DNA of 64,000 nucleotides from Chrysomallon squamiferum (taxonomy: Eukaryota; Mollusca; Gastropoda; Neomphalida; Peltospiridae). The stretch covers positions 41,838,974 to 41,902,973 of the forward strand of contig CM022670.1 in NCBI GenBank assembly GCA_012295275.1. Direction: 5' to 3'. Position numbers and translations under genes: made by a program. This document shows positions 12,732-26,100 of this stretch, one piece after another (position 1 is the stretch's first letter; each line of letters begins with the position of its first letter). The notes under the pieces were generated by a model. That model was not told the DNA's origin. It was given only the letters and a program-made list of their open reading frames with translations, and made no database searches.

Positions 12732-14324
12732 CTGAAAGTCAACAAAAAGTTTTACTCATCTTTTCTTTATATCAGACATTTATATAAAGAGTTAAAAAAA
12801 CTTAACCACACACAATAATTATCTGTTTTCTACATTAGTGCAGAGATTTTATGTTTTTCTAAAGCTATCAGTAATAACTGTAATGGTGAATTATATGTGT
12901 ATATGTTGAAAAAGAACAAATCAGTGAAACAGAGTAAGTGTATGTTGTTTCTTTCAGGATACATTCCAAGTTATGCAGATAATATGTTTCAATAAACAAT
13001 ACCTATATTTCAAATTAATATTTCTGATTCATTAATCATGTGAAAAGTATCATCAATTTATATAAAATCAAAAACACACACAAAACATGTTATGATAATC
13101 CTGCATTATTCAACAGTTTCATTTTCTCAAGACTAAGTGTTTATAAAACCATATTTGTACATCATGGCATACAAAAATTATAATTATATTCAAAGCATTC
13201 TGTGACTATATTTTAACTGTTTTTCTTTCAAATATGATTTTAAAAGCTATCTCAATTTATCACAGTGATTTTAAAAATAATTAAAAGATTGGTTTTCATT
13301 TAATTATAGATATAAACAGTTTTAACATTTCAAGAGTTTATCAACAGGTAACTTAATAATATACAACTTAAACAGCTAATACAAATTTTAACAACTAATA
13401 TTGCTGCTTAACTGAAACATTGGAGAATTCTGATTAACTTTTGCCTGAATTATGAATTTATAAAATAAAATGATTTTGTTAATATAAATACTAGCTTATT
13501 CACAGTAGGTATGATACATATAAATGTACATTAACTTTTTAGTAAAATGTATTCAACAAATTTATACATTTTTGTTTTGACAAGAAACAAATTCATATGG
13601 AAATGTGTATTATAAAAATAACACTTAGCTTTCCTATAAAGGTTTATTTTGGGTACATTAAACTGACATTATATAGTTGATAACCAAAACGTTTTTCAGA
13701 TAAATAAATCATATTATATGAAATCAAATTCATGGAGATTTATATTATAAACAAAAATATTAAGAAACCACTATCAAAGATTATAAAATTTTCAAAAATA
13801 TATGAAATAATGATACTTATTCAAAACAGAAATAATTATAATTCATAAAAGTATGTACAGAAAAGTTACTTTATTGAAAAAATAAAAACGTAATAATAAT
13901 AACTAAAAACATAAAAACAAAATAAAGGTTGGATGAGCTGCTCAGCTGGTAGTTTTTCTTACAAATTTAATGTCAGAATTAAAAATGAAATGATTACTAT
14001 ATATAAATAATTCAGAATGCTTTGAATATTTACAATATACTTAAACATTTTGTGTAATATTTACGAATAACAGTAATTAAAAAAACACATATTAAAGTGT
14101 AATAAAATGAAAATAACCAAAATAATTTGCCTGGAGAATTCATAGAACTGTACAAATATTATCCATGTTTATAAATGACGCATCATACGTCCACAAAAAT
14201 AAGTGTTTTTGATACACACCTTCTAACATAACAAAAACACAACGAAACTGAATAATAATAATTTAAGTGTGTGATTAAATTGCGATTTTATAACGTTGTT
14301 TATACTGCAATATTCCTGGTGGTA
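12732..14324. other. ASXL 5' intron and leader region, no coding exon seen
   Basis: About 1.6 kb of AT-rich DNA lies between the acceptor at 12732 and the likely promoter. I looked on the minus strand for a HARE-HTH-coding exon and saw none. A leader exon starting near the YY1-like site is likely; its donor might be the GTATAA that follows ATATTGCA. Confidence 0.45.
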
Positions 14325-14336
14325 GCCGCCATTTTT
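14325..14336 (-). promoter_or_regulatory. YY1/Pho-like site at the ASXL promoter
   Basis: The minus strand reads AAAAATGGCGGC, matching the YY1/Pho consensus in sense orientation, where YY1 commonly sits just downstream of start sites. Its ATG opens a ten-codon ORF (Met-Ala-Ala-Thr...) that then stops. Promoter assignment is inference. Confidence 0.5.
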
Positions 14337-15391
14337 AACAGGGCAAATATGTATATCGATAATTTCCGTAATCAATCGAGCATTTCCGCTTTATGACTTG
14401 GGTCGGCCTTGTTAACGATAAGTGCGACAAAAAGATGTAGTGAGAATTTTCAAAATCTAATAAAAAGAGCCAAATAATGCTTATACATTTCATAAATGAT
14501 ACCTCCTGACCTATTAAAACATTAGCAAAACAGAGAAACTAAAGGTTAAAAGCTGGCAAGCAAAAAAACATAGCTGACAGTTTTATTTTATACTATCTGG
14601 CGATAAATCCATTTAGTTTAAAATGATAACACTGACAGAATGTCGGGAGATTTTATTATTTTATTTTTATTTTTAAAGAAGAAGAAAGAAAAATGAAAGT
14701 TTTCGTGAACGTAAAATTTCACTGTTGCAAGCAATGAATCATATTTTGCTTTAAATGAAATAGACAATATTATTTTAGAACTGCAAATGGAAACTTAATA
14801 TATTACATTTGATAATAAGAAGAAATAGTTTAACTACTTCTAAGATAGTTTTTATATGGTTTCTAGCCATTCTTAGTTAACAGTCAAGTATAACGACAAA
14901 CGAACGCAGTTTAAAAATATATGGGCGTTGACAGGTCGTGGCACTATCGCTGAAAGAACCAAGCAGTTTACCGTAAAGTTTCTCCTAATACTGTTAGACA
15001 ATTACAGCTACGGGCGTGTTCAAATGTTTTGTAACAATATGATTTCATTACTAAGTGTAATGATATGTTGCTGTATCAATAATTATAGACTTAAATGGAA
15101 TTAGTATAAAGAATTTCATTATACCATTTATTTATTTATTTACTGGTTTCTTTTTCCGTTTCGGTGCAGTACATTAAAAATATGCATATGGAGTTAATAT
15201 AGTTGTCACGTCTGTAAATGTGTATATATGTATGTAAAATAAACCAAAGTCATGGCATTTCATGAAATCTGTTATAATAAAAATATTGAAACTTCCCTCG
15301 AATATAATTATTTTCACATACATTTCAAAAACAGTTCAAACATCAATTCTTAGATTATAAAAATATCTTTTTTTAGGAATATGTTTATCAA

Positions 15392-15444
<53 letters not shown>

Positions 15445-15560
15445 TTAGCTTAAGTCATTTAATGCGTTTTAATATCAAGCAAAATAAAAACATCCTTCAG
15501 AAACAAATCATTTTGTTTTATCAAACACCTTTTATATTTTCGAATTTTCTTTTATTTGTA

Positions 15561-15607
<47 letters not shown>

Positions 15608-15711
15608 TATTATAAATGTTAGTCTTATTATTATTTTATTATTTTCATATCGGTTCCGTGAAATGTTAAACAGGTTCGGTATTTTCCGTTCCGTGGAAAC
15701 AGTATGGCGTC
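14337..15711. other. Intergenic region between divergent ASXL and CCDC178
   Basis: About 1.4 kb without an exon. It contains (AAT)n and (ATT)n runs at 15393-15442 and 15568-15613. The ends near 14300-14420 and 15645-15720 are richer in CG dinucleotides than the middle, as expected for two separate promoters. Confidence 0.5.
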
Positions 15712-15720
15712 AAAATGGCG
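15712..15720 (+). promoter_or_regulatory. YY1-like site at the CCDC178 promoter
   Basis: AAAATGGCG in sense orientation lies in a CpG-containing patch about 770 nt upstream of the splice acceptor of the CCDC178 start exon. It mirrors the site at the ASXL promoter. A non-coding first exon here is likely but its donor was not resolved. Confidence 0.4.
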
Positions 15721-16488
15721 ATTGTACATAAACACTACAGACACAAACATATTTTGCAGTTAGCTTTTTAATTCATGATGGGTTTGTTTTCAAATGGATA
15801 TTAGCATTGAGACATAATAATTTAATATATTTTGAACAAAAGATTGGATTATTTGTTTACTTCATAGATATATTTTTTATAAAACCGACAAATTATTTAG
15901 AATTTTAACATTGATACCAGAGCATTATATAAATCACCAAGGACTTATTACTTACTTTAATAAAGACTTTGCATGTTAAAAAGTTAAAACTCTTATAAAT
16001 AAATAAACAAATAAATAAATTATATTATTGGTACAGTTATCTGTTTTTATTATATCTTTTCAATTGTTTTTGAATCTTTGTAATTCATATTTTAATAATT
16101 ACATTAGTTTACTAACTGACAGTACTGCAGAAACTTTTAATGTTAAATAATTTAAAACTATGAAATTTGCTAATGAATAAATATATAAGTATTTAAAACA
16201 TATTTCACAGTTTTGATCGTCATATAAGTTAACTTTCTGTAGATGTTAATGTAGAATTTATTTTTCTAACAGAGATAATCCAGTTTTTACATTTGATTTA
16301 TTTCAGAAGATTTTTCAGCTATTCTCATACGGCACTGTTATGTGTCATCATTTTATATTCACTTAGTAACTTTTTACAGTATATTTATTGTTTTATTTAG
16401 TATTTTTAATATAACTGGTTGACATTATAATATTGAGGATAAGATGTATTAAAAAAATTTTGCTTTCATATCACTTTATTTTTTTTAG

Positions 16489-16559
16489 GATAAAAATGGA
16501 GAAGTGTTTTCTGTGAGATTTATGTTTTGAGATTTATGTTGTGAGATTTATGTTGTGAG
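16489..16559 (+). promoter_or_regulatory. CCDC178 leader with four serial uORFs
   Basis: An acceptor (TTTTTTTAG) precedes 16489. The leader contains ATGGAGAAG... (seven codons including the stop, ending TGA at 16516) and then three ATG-TTN-TGA mini-ORFs at 16522-16530, 16536-16544 and 16550-16558. The last stop ends one nucleotide before the main ATG at 16560. The mini-ORFs come from a 14-bp tandem unit (TGAGATTTATGTTG) whose next copy is the start-codon context TGAGATGG. Confidence 0.7.
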
Positions 16560-17093
16560 ATGGAGAAAGTGGTCAGAGTGGAGCAGGTGGCTCATCCTGA
16601 TGACAGTAGTAAAAACAGCGGAGACAGAAATCTCTTACAAGGTGACTTTATTTCTTAATTATCATTGATATGAATGAATAAATTAGTACATTATAAATAA
16701 CAGTTATTAAGTATACAAAATGTAGTTTTTGTATAAAAAATTGATTTTAGATGGGTTTTTTTGTTCCTTGATGATCATGTTTGTATTTGACAGTTTTTAA
16801 ATTTCCAGTTAGACAAGTAATGAAGGTAGTTAAAAATTTTTTTTTAATATAATTTCACATATATCTAAATGTTTATTATTTGTTTATGCAGATGATTCTG
16901 ACGCACAGGTTGATATTTTTGGAGAAGAGGAAAAAGCAGTCATTGAAAAAGAACAAGAAGGTTAGTTCAAAGTTTCTGTTTGTATTTTGTAATGGTTATG
17001 TCTCTTTCTTGTCTTGTTATTAAGATTAATTATATTTTAAATCTATCTACCTTTCTCTGCCTCTCTCTCTCTGACACTCTCAGTACCTCTCTG

Positions 17094-17183
<90 letters not shown>

Positions 17184-20100
17184 ACTCTCTGTACCTCTCT
17201 CTCTCTCTCTCTCTCTTGTCTCTCTCTCTCTTCTTTGTTTCTTCTTGTTCTCTCTCTTTCTGTTTCTTTCTCTGTCTCTCTCAGATCAGCTCTCATTCTT
17301 TGTTTCTTGCTTGTTCTTCTGAGTTGCCTCCCAACTGGACTGAACTAGCTGGAATTGGTCGACGGCGTAGCTGTGAGCTGTCGAAGTCGAGCACGCCATG
17401 TGTGAAGAAAGCCGTGTCTCACCTTGAACTCATTCAAACAGTGATTGAAGACTGGTTCAGAAAGACACCTGACAGGTCTGCCAGTGACACATCAGTGATG
17501 TCATCCGCAGGTGAGAAATACACACACAGACTCTTAGATAAACAGATGTATCTGTCTATATCTCTTATCTATCTATCTATTTATAATGTATCTGTCTACA
17601 TTTTGTTTGTTTGCTGTTTTTTCGTGTTTTCATTTAATGTCATTGATTGTCAGTGAGTGAAGTTCTGAGATAACAGATTTGTTTTGCTGCAGTTACTGAA
17701 ATCAGGCAACAAACTCTTAATGGAAATAGTTTGTTATCTCCCTTTTTTCTGCTTCTCTCTGTCTCTGTGTCTCTCTGTCTCTGCGTCTCTCTGTCTGAAA
17801 CACCAAGCACAATGTTTGATATATATACAGTCTTGCTTCTTTTAATAAATGTAAGTGTACCACAAACTATTTCCATTATGTTTGGTCTTCTAATGTTGCA
17901 ATTGGAGGTTTTGTAACTCCAGGCGGGACCAGGAAACAGCTGCGGTTCCTGGACAACAAGATGCATGCTGGGACATCAGCTGGGAGCAAGAGTCGAACAA
18001 GTGAGGCAATGACTGGCGCCTCCAGGGCCAGCACTCTTAGTGTGAAGGGAGTCGGAGCGCAGGTGGACGAAGGTCAGTGGCAACAAAACTTGTCCAGTAT
18101 ATCTAGTCAGTGTTCACTATAACTGGTCATTGCATATTGTTAATGGTCAATGTGTCTGTAATAGGTCAGTGTCCACTATAACTGGTCAGAATAGTCTATA
18201 ATTGGTCAGTGTCGTCTATAATTGGTAACTGTTCTCTATAACTGATAGGTGTCCACTGCAGTTGGTCAGTTTCATCTACAGTTGGTTGATGTCCACTGAA
18301 ACTGGTCTGTTTAAATGTGGATCACATTTACAGCTCATTACAAACACATTATTTACTCAGTAATGAAGATTTCTATTTTCATTTCACTTAATATGACATT
18401 TTTTTTAAATAGTTTAGTTTTACAGTGGACAGTATGTATGCTTTGGAGCATGTTTAATCTATGTATGTTTGTATCTATATATATATATAAACGTTATATA
18501 TATATATATACAAGTGTTATATATCACACACACACACACACACATATATATACATACATACATGCATAGATAAACATGCTCCAATGTACACACACACATA
18601 CACATATGTTCATACATGCATACATACATACAGACAGACATATGTAAATGCACACACAAACATGTATGTATGTATGTATGTATTAGTATATACTGTCATA
18701 GTGGTAAACATGTTTGTGTTTGTACATGTACGTACAGCAGATGTGTCAGACAATGAACTTCCCTACCTGGGCGCTGATGATGTCATCAGTGAGGTCATTG
18801 TCCTGATGGCTCGACTGGACAACGAATGTCAGGAGACGCTGAAAAAACTGCACAGAGAAAACAACAAAGTGGGCACGCTCAGCAAGAAGATCGATGACCT
18901 GTGTTTAAAACGTCTGCGAGATCTACCTGTCTTAGTGCAGAAAGGTAATAATGTCTGTCATGTGTGTACAGATGGGTGAATAGATGGATGGATGGATGGA
19001 CAGATGATGGACAGATAAGTGGACTGATAGTTTTATAAAATGTAAGGTTTACCAGTATTAGTACAGGAAAGTAAATAATGTGTATGTACATATGTATGTA
19101 TGTCTGTTTGTGCGTGTGTGTGTGAATAAATATGTAAATTACATATATATATGTATTTTGCATTTTTACAAACACTATTTGATACATAATTTCAAATTTA
19201 TATTTGTTTAAATGTGAAGCATTGCATGTGTAGATTATTTAAATTGATTTAAGTCAACTATTTTTATTTAGTTTTGTTATTTGAATTATTTAAATTTAAT
19301 TAAGTAAACTATTTTTATTTAGTTTTATTATTTAAATTATTTAAATTTAATTTAAGTAAGCTGTTTTTATCTAGTTTTGTTGTTTAAATGGTTTAAGTTA
19401 TTTAAGTAAACTGTTTGGTTTGGTTATTTAAATTAAGTTATTTAAGTTAACTGTTTAGTTTTGTTATTTAAATTAAGTTATTTAAGTAAACTGTTTAGTT
19501 TTGTTATTTAAATTAAGTTATTTAAGTAAACTGTTTAGTTTTGTTATTTAAATTATTTAAGTAAACTGTTTAGTTTTGTTATTTAAGTTATTTAAGTTAA
19601 CTTAAGTTGGTTGTTGTTGAACAGAACATGAGGCGTGTATCATTGACCTGAATGAACTGCAGTGGCACGTTGCGTACAGGAAGAGGATGGAGCGACGTCT
19701 CAAAGACAGAATGGAAAGTGCTGAGTTGCTCAACTCCAGATACAAGGAGGACATCTCCTTCGTCAAGAAACACATGTAACACTCGATTGTCATTGATTCT
19801 TTTTTAAAATCATTTCTCAGATTTAATACAAAGTACATTAAGTCATCATCAGCTAATGATTATTCAAATGCAGACAGGTCAATGAGGTCATAAGTTTATT
19901 TCCCTTTGTAGCACCATCTTGTGGCTTGTTTATCAGTGAACACAGTGAGTGTTTTCCTGCTTATGGGAAGGTATAAGAAATCTTTCTTGCTGATGAGTAA
20001 TCTACATCTCCACGACAACTGTTTTTCTCATGTCTTTGTAAAGTTTTGTCCAGCTAAAATGTAAATTGTTTCCTAAACCAAACATGTTACATTCTTATTG

Positions 20101-23100
20101 TGAGTGTGATTTTTTTAAAATAATTTTTTTGATTATTTAACAGTTAATGTTATACTTTTTTTTCATAAAACAAAAGTGTTATATTCACATTATGAGTGTG
20201 GTGTCATAATAGTAAATATGAGTATTATTAAAAAGATGTTATTTGTTTTGTCAAGTCCTCTGGTACAGGAGAAGTTACAGCTGGAGGTGGAGGCCATGGA
20301 CAAGATAAAACGAGCACAGTCTGAGGTTTGTTTTTAAACACAAAACACACATCAGTGTGTCAGTGTACACGTGTTTGAGTATTTTTATTAAAATAAGCAA
20401 AATCTATAGTGTTGTAAAAATATTCTGTATTAAATATTCTCTTAGATCAGTCCTCAGCATTTTCATTTACCCATCAGACTGTTGAAAACATTGATATATT
20501 AGTGAGAAGGGTTTTGTATACAATTACATCTTATATACTCAGATATGATAAACATATAGAGTTAAGTCTTGTTCTTTCAGATACTATGCATCTGTATATT
20601 CAGATACAATACATCTGAAGAGTTAAATCTTGTACATTCAGATACAATACATATAGAGAGTTAACTCTTGTACATTCAGATACAATACATCTGTACAGTT
20701 AATTCTTGTACATTCAGATACAATACATCTATAGAGTTAATTCTTGTACATTCAGATACAATACATCTATAGAGTTAAATCTTGTACATTCAGATACAAT
20801 ACATATAGAGAGTTAACTCTTGTACATTCAGATACAACACATCTCTACAGTTAATTCTTGTACATTCAGATACAACACATCTCTACAGTTAAATCTTGTA
20901 CATTCAGATACAATACATATAGAGAGTTAACTCTTGTACATTCAGATACAACACATCTCTACAGTTAAATCTTGTACATTCAGATACAATACATCTATAG
21001 AGTTAATTCTTGTACATTCAGATACAATACATCTATAGAGTTAAATCTTGTACATTCAGATACAATACATCTCTAGAGTTAAATCTTGTACATTCAGATA
21101 CAATACATCTATAGAGTTAATTCTTATACATTCAGATACAATACATCTATACAGTTAAATCTTATACATTCAGATACAATACATCTATAGAGTTAACTTT
21201 GTAGACTGGTTTTCAAGTTAGATCTTTGTACTTACATGTCTCAAAGCCACATAGTTACATGAAATCAAAGTGATTTAATCTGTGATAAAAGTGGTTTAAT
21301 CTGTGATTTAATCTGACCGCAGACTGACCAGGAGCTGCAGGTGACAAAACAGCGCCAGGCTAAGACTGAGCAGAAGTCCGAGGAGGCTGCATCGAAAGCA
21401 GAAACAGAACGAGGCTACATCAAGAAAGAACTGGACACTGTCCGAGACCACCTTGACCAGATCAGGTAAACTTTACCCATAATTCTCCTCTCTGCTTTTG
21501 GTATTATTTTTTATAAAATGATAGTTTATTTAACACAGATGATAAATAACATAAAATTACTGCAGTTTCTTTTTGATGTTGGATTGGTTTTAACTGTATT
21601 TGTAATATTTTTTTGTGTTAGATTGGTTTTAGCTGTATTTGTAATGTTTTGTTGTGTTAGACTGGTTTTTTTGTGTTTTAGCTGTATTTGTAATGTTTTA
21701 GATGTATTTGTAATGTTTTAGATGTATTTGTAATGTTTTGTTGTGTTAGATTGGTTTTAGCTGTATTTGTAATGTTTTACTGAGTTAGATTGGTTTTAGA
21801 TGTAACATGTATGCATATGAAATAAAACTGTGTGATGTTGTTCAGTGAGGAGTTGTCTGAGGCGAAGATGCTGTACAACTCATACGTTCACCAAATCAAT
21901 GAAATCAAACAACAACTGAAAGACAACAGCGAAGAACTCAAAGTGCTCAAAGTGAAACGAGAAAATGCCAAAGTTGCAGATGAAATGCAGGCAGTGAAGG
22001 TAGAGTGTTAAGATGTTATCTATTTTGTGATGTGCTGAACCAGTGAAACAAAAACTCATTAAAGTACCTTGACCTGCAATAAACATATTCGTTTGTTAAG
22101 TCAAATATGCATGTGTAGCCACTGGGAGGTGACCAACACATAATTGCATTCTAGATCCACAGCATTAAATCATTTTATTTTTTCAATGACTAAATAATTG
22201 TTTGTTAAGGATTAACAGTATTTTTGTATGAGACTAACACATTTTTTATTTAACACAAACTGACTGTTTGTTTGTTTGTTTGTTTTATTCCAGGTTCGTG
22301 AACTGCAGGCTCAGATTTCAGATGCACAGCTTGACAACCAAAAAGTTGAAAACACGAGCAGTCAACTCAGAGATGAACTACATCAACTTGTGAGTTTGTT
22401 TGTTGAACAAATAAAAATAACAGAAAAACAGTTCTGCAGTTTTAATTTGTTGAATAACATATAGACAAATTAAACAAAAGAGGAAGAAATAAAAATTCTT
22501 TCAACAATAATGATTTCTTCCAGCTAACTAAAATAGCAGATTAATTACTTGAAAACAGCTAACCATCATCATTAGAACATACTGAAAAGAAAAGGAAAAG
22601 AAAAGTTGTTTAGTCTGATTATCAGAGTATGTGTAGGGAGGTTTGAGTGAGGTGAAGCAGTGTTTTAGTGTAAGGCTGAATGTTTTAAATGTGAATGTTT
22701 TCAGTGTGAATGTTTTAAATGTGAATGTTTTAAATGTGAATGTTTTCAGTGTGAATGTTTTAAATGGGAATGTTTTAAATGTGAATGTTTTAAATCTGAA
22801 TGTTTTAAATGTGAATGTTTTAAATGGGAATGTTTTAAATGGGAATGTTTTCAGTGTGAATGTTTTAAACATGAATGTTTTAAATCTGAATGTTTTAAAT
22901 GTGAATGTTTTAAACGTGAATGTTTTCAGTGTGAATGTTTTAAATGTGAATGTTTTAGTGTAAGGCTGAATGTTTTAAATGTGAATGTTTCAAATGTGAA
23001 TGTTTTAAAAGTAAATATTTTAAATGTGAATGTTTTAGTGTAAGGCTGAATGTTTTAAATGGGAATGTTTTAAACGTGAATGTTTTCATTGTGAATGTTT

Positions 23101-26100
23101 TAAATGGGAATGTTTTAGTGTATGACTGAATGTTTTAAATGGGAATGTTTTAAATGTGAATGTTTTAAAAGTCAATGTTTTAAATGTGAATGTTTTAAAA
23201 GTAAATGTTTTAAAAGTAAATGTTTTAAATGTGAATGTTTTAAACGTGAATGTTTTAAAGGTGAATGTTTTAAACGTGAATGTTTTAAATCTGAATGTTT
23301 TAAATGTGAATGTTTTAAAAGTGAATGTTTTAAATGTGAATGTTTTCAATGTGAATGTTTCAAACATGCATGTTTTCAACGTGAATGTTTTAAATGTGTT
23401 TCCAGGAGAGGAGGAATGCGCAGAGGAAACAACAACTTGATCGCAAACTCAGAGAACTGGAGTCAAAACGGAGGAAAGTTAATCTGAAAAATCAAGAAGC
23501 CAAAATGGAGATTAAAGACTTTGAGGACAAAATTGCTGAACTGTAAGTCTGAATGTCATAACAACATATTTCATGAATGTCTCATAGAAGGTTTAAATGT
23601 CATAACATATTTAATGAATTTGTCACAAAAAGTCTGAATGTTGTAACACATTTAATGAATTTGTCACATAAAGTCTTTTCTTTGTTGGTTGTTGTGTTTA
23701 AACTGTGTTATCCCCATACACAGACGTAACAGTATTTATGTGTAACTGTAACAGCTGTAACATTACTGATGGTTGATATCTGCCAGGGCAAAGCAGAGAG
23801 AGGCAGACAAAAAGAAGATGAAACGGATGAGTAAAGACTTGGAGAACACGGAGCTGATGATGAGTGCCACACAGCAGGAGTTTAACGTGGTTGACAGCAT
23901 CAACGCCCGCCTCAAAGAAGAGCTGCAGACAAAACAAGACGATGCTTTCAGGAAAGAAGAAACTCTCAAGGTTAAAACAGTTATTCAGCAAACACATCTC
24001 ATCTTGTACATAACTAACACATCAACAAAGAGCAAACAAATGAAAAATTTACCTAAGTTTTATTTATATATTTATTTATTTGTATTATTTTTTTAACATC
24101 ATATCTTTTGTCTGTAATATCATATCTGTCTGTAATTTTTTAATTTCAAAATAAACAATTTTTATTTATATGTAAGACATTGTTTTAAGACTGTATCAAA
24201 AAAAGGAAACTAGTTCAAGGATTTATTTTTTTATTACATAATATGTTAGTGTTACAGTGTATGTTACAGTGTATGTTATGGTGCTTTGTTACAGCAATCG
24301 GTGGATTCGTTCAGGAGACAGGTGAAGGAAGAGGTGCACTCTAGAACTGTCCTCCAGGCTCGAATCAGCTCAGACAGCATCGAGATCATCAAAACAAGAA
24401 CTGACTCAGCAGCCAAGAAAGAAAAGGTTTTCATGTTCACACTAAACAGCACTTATCTGTACATGTGTAGGTGTGTCTGTGTGTGTGTGTGTGTGCGGGT
24501 ATGTGTTTTGTGTTGTGTATCTGTGTGTCTGTTGTGTGGTTGTGTGTGTGTTGTGTGGTTGTGTGTGTGTTGTGTGTTGTGTGTGTTGTGTGTTGTGTGT
24601 CTGTGTGTGTTGTGTGGTTGTGTGTGTGTTGTGTGTTGTGTGTCTCTGTGTGTGTGTGTGTGTTGTGAGTGTAAGTATTGTTTGTGTTTTAATATTTGTC
24701 AATATTAGTATTTATATAAATGTTTGTGTGTGTATCTGTGTGTGTGTGTGTATGAATGTTGTTGTTTGTGTTTTATATTTGTATCTGTGTTTATATAAAT
24801 GTTTGTGTGTATCTGTGTGTGAATGTGTGTTTGTGTATATGTATCAATTAACTGTGTGTGTGTGAGTGTGATGTATACAATTAACTGAGATATACTTTCA
24901 GGCGAAGACAATAGCGACGGAAGTAAAGAATGCAGTGACTAATGTCTTAGTCAAAGTTGAAAAACTCAGATCTGCTAAAGAAGTGAAACAACAAGTAAGT
25001 AAATTTTATAGTACTAGTTTTATTCCTATTACTTTCTTTTTATTCTAGTTTTATTCCTATTACTAGTTTTAAACATATACTAGGTTTAAACACGTACACT
25101 TGTGTAGCTCAAATATGTACACTTATGTTGGTCAAACTCGTACACTTGTGTAGTTCAAACATGTATAGTTTTGTAGTTCAAACATGTATAGTTGTGCAGT
25201 TCAAACATGTACACTTATGTAGGTCAAACATATACACTTATGTAGTTCAAACATGCATAGTTTTGTAGTTCAAACATGTATAGTTGTGCAGTTCAAACAT
25301 GTACACTTGTGTAGTTCAAACATATACACTTGTGTAGGTCAAACATACACAGTTTTGTAGGTCAAACATGTACAGTTGTGTAGTTCATACAACAATGTTT
25401 TTTTTTTGTAGTCAAAACTGGATCTGAAGACATCTTTACAAGAGATTCAACTGAAACATTCAGACAGTAAGCTAGTTCTAGAGAAGAAAATCAGTGAAAT
25501 GTCTCCATACCATGATAAACTCAAAGTGAGTAAAAGTCTTTTCTCAACCTTTATAAACATATCTCTCTCCATCATCTTGTTAATGTTTGACTTTTGTACA
25601 TAACAAAGATTGTTTAATATATAACTTGTTAATATTTTAAATATTTTTAAATGTAAGTTGTTGTTAGTGGGACATTTATATATATATATTTAATATATAA
25701 AATTTTTATGCAGCATGTTAATATTTGTTATTTTCAAAATGTTTTAATGTATGTTAATACGTGTTAATTTTAACATGTTAAATGTGCAGGAGGATATTAA
25801 GGTGCTGGAAAAGAAGGAAGATCACATGACGTGGCAGGCGCAGATGATGAAGAAGAACATCGAGGAGATGGACAGCTCGTCAGAAATCATGATCAGAGTT
25901 CAAAATACCACCGAGAAAATTATCAAGGACCTCAAGTTTGTTTCTCTCTTTTATTTATTTACTTTTTAAACCTAATTAAATAAAAATCTTGTACTGTAGT
26001 GATGTCTCTGTAGGGTTAGGGGTGGTGAAAGTCTGGTAGGAGAGAGGAGTGGATAGTCTTGTTACTGAGTAGTGGACAGTCTTGTTACTGAGTAGTTGAC

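Noticed and set aside
22528-23487. ORFs with 5-residue repeats (FKTFT, NVLNV, CFKCE) on both strands
   Set aside because: They read the 15-bp intronic array in different frames; no independent start or conserved sequence.
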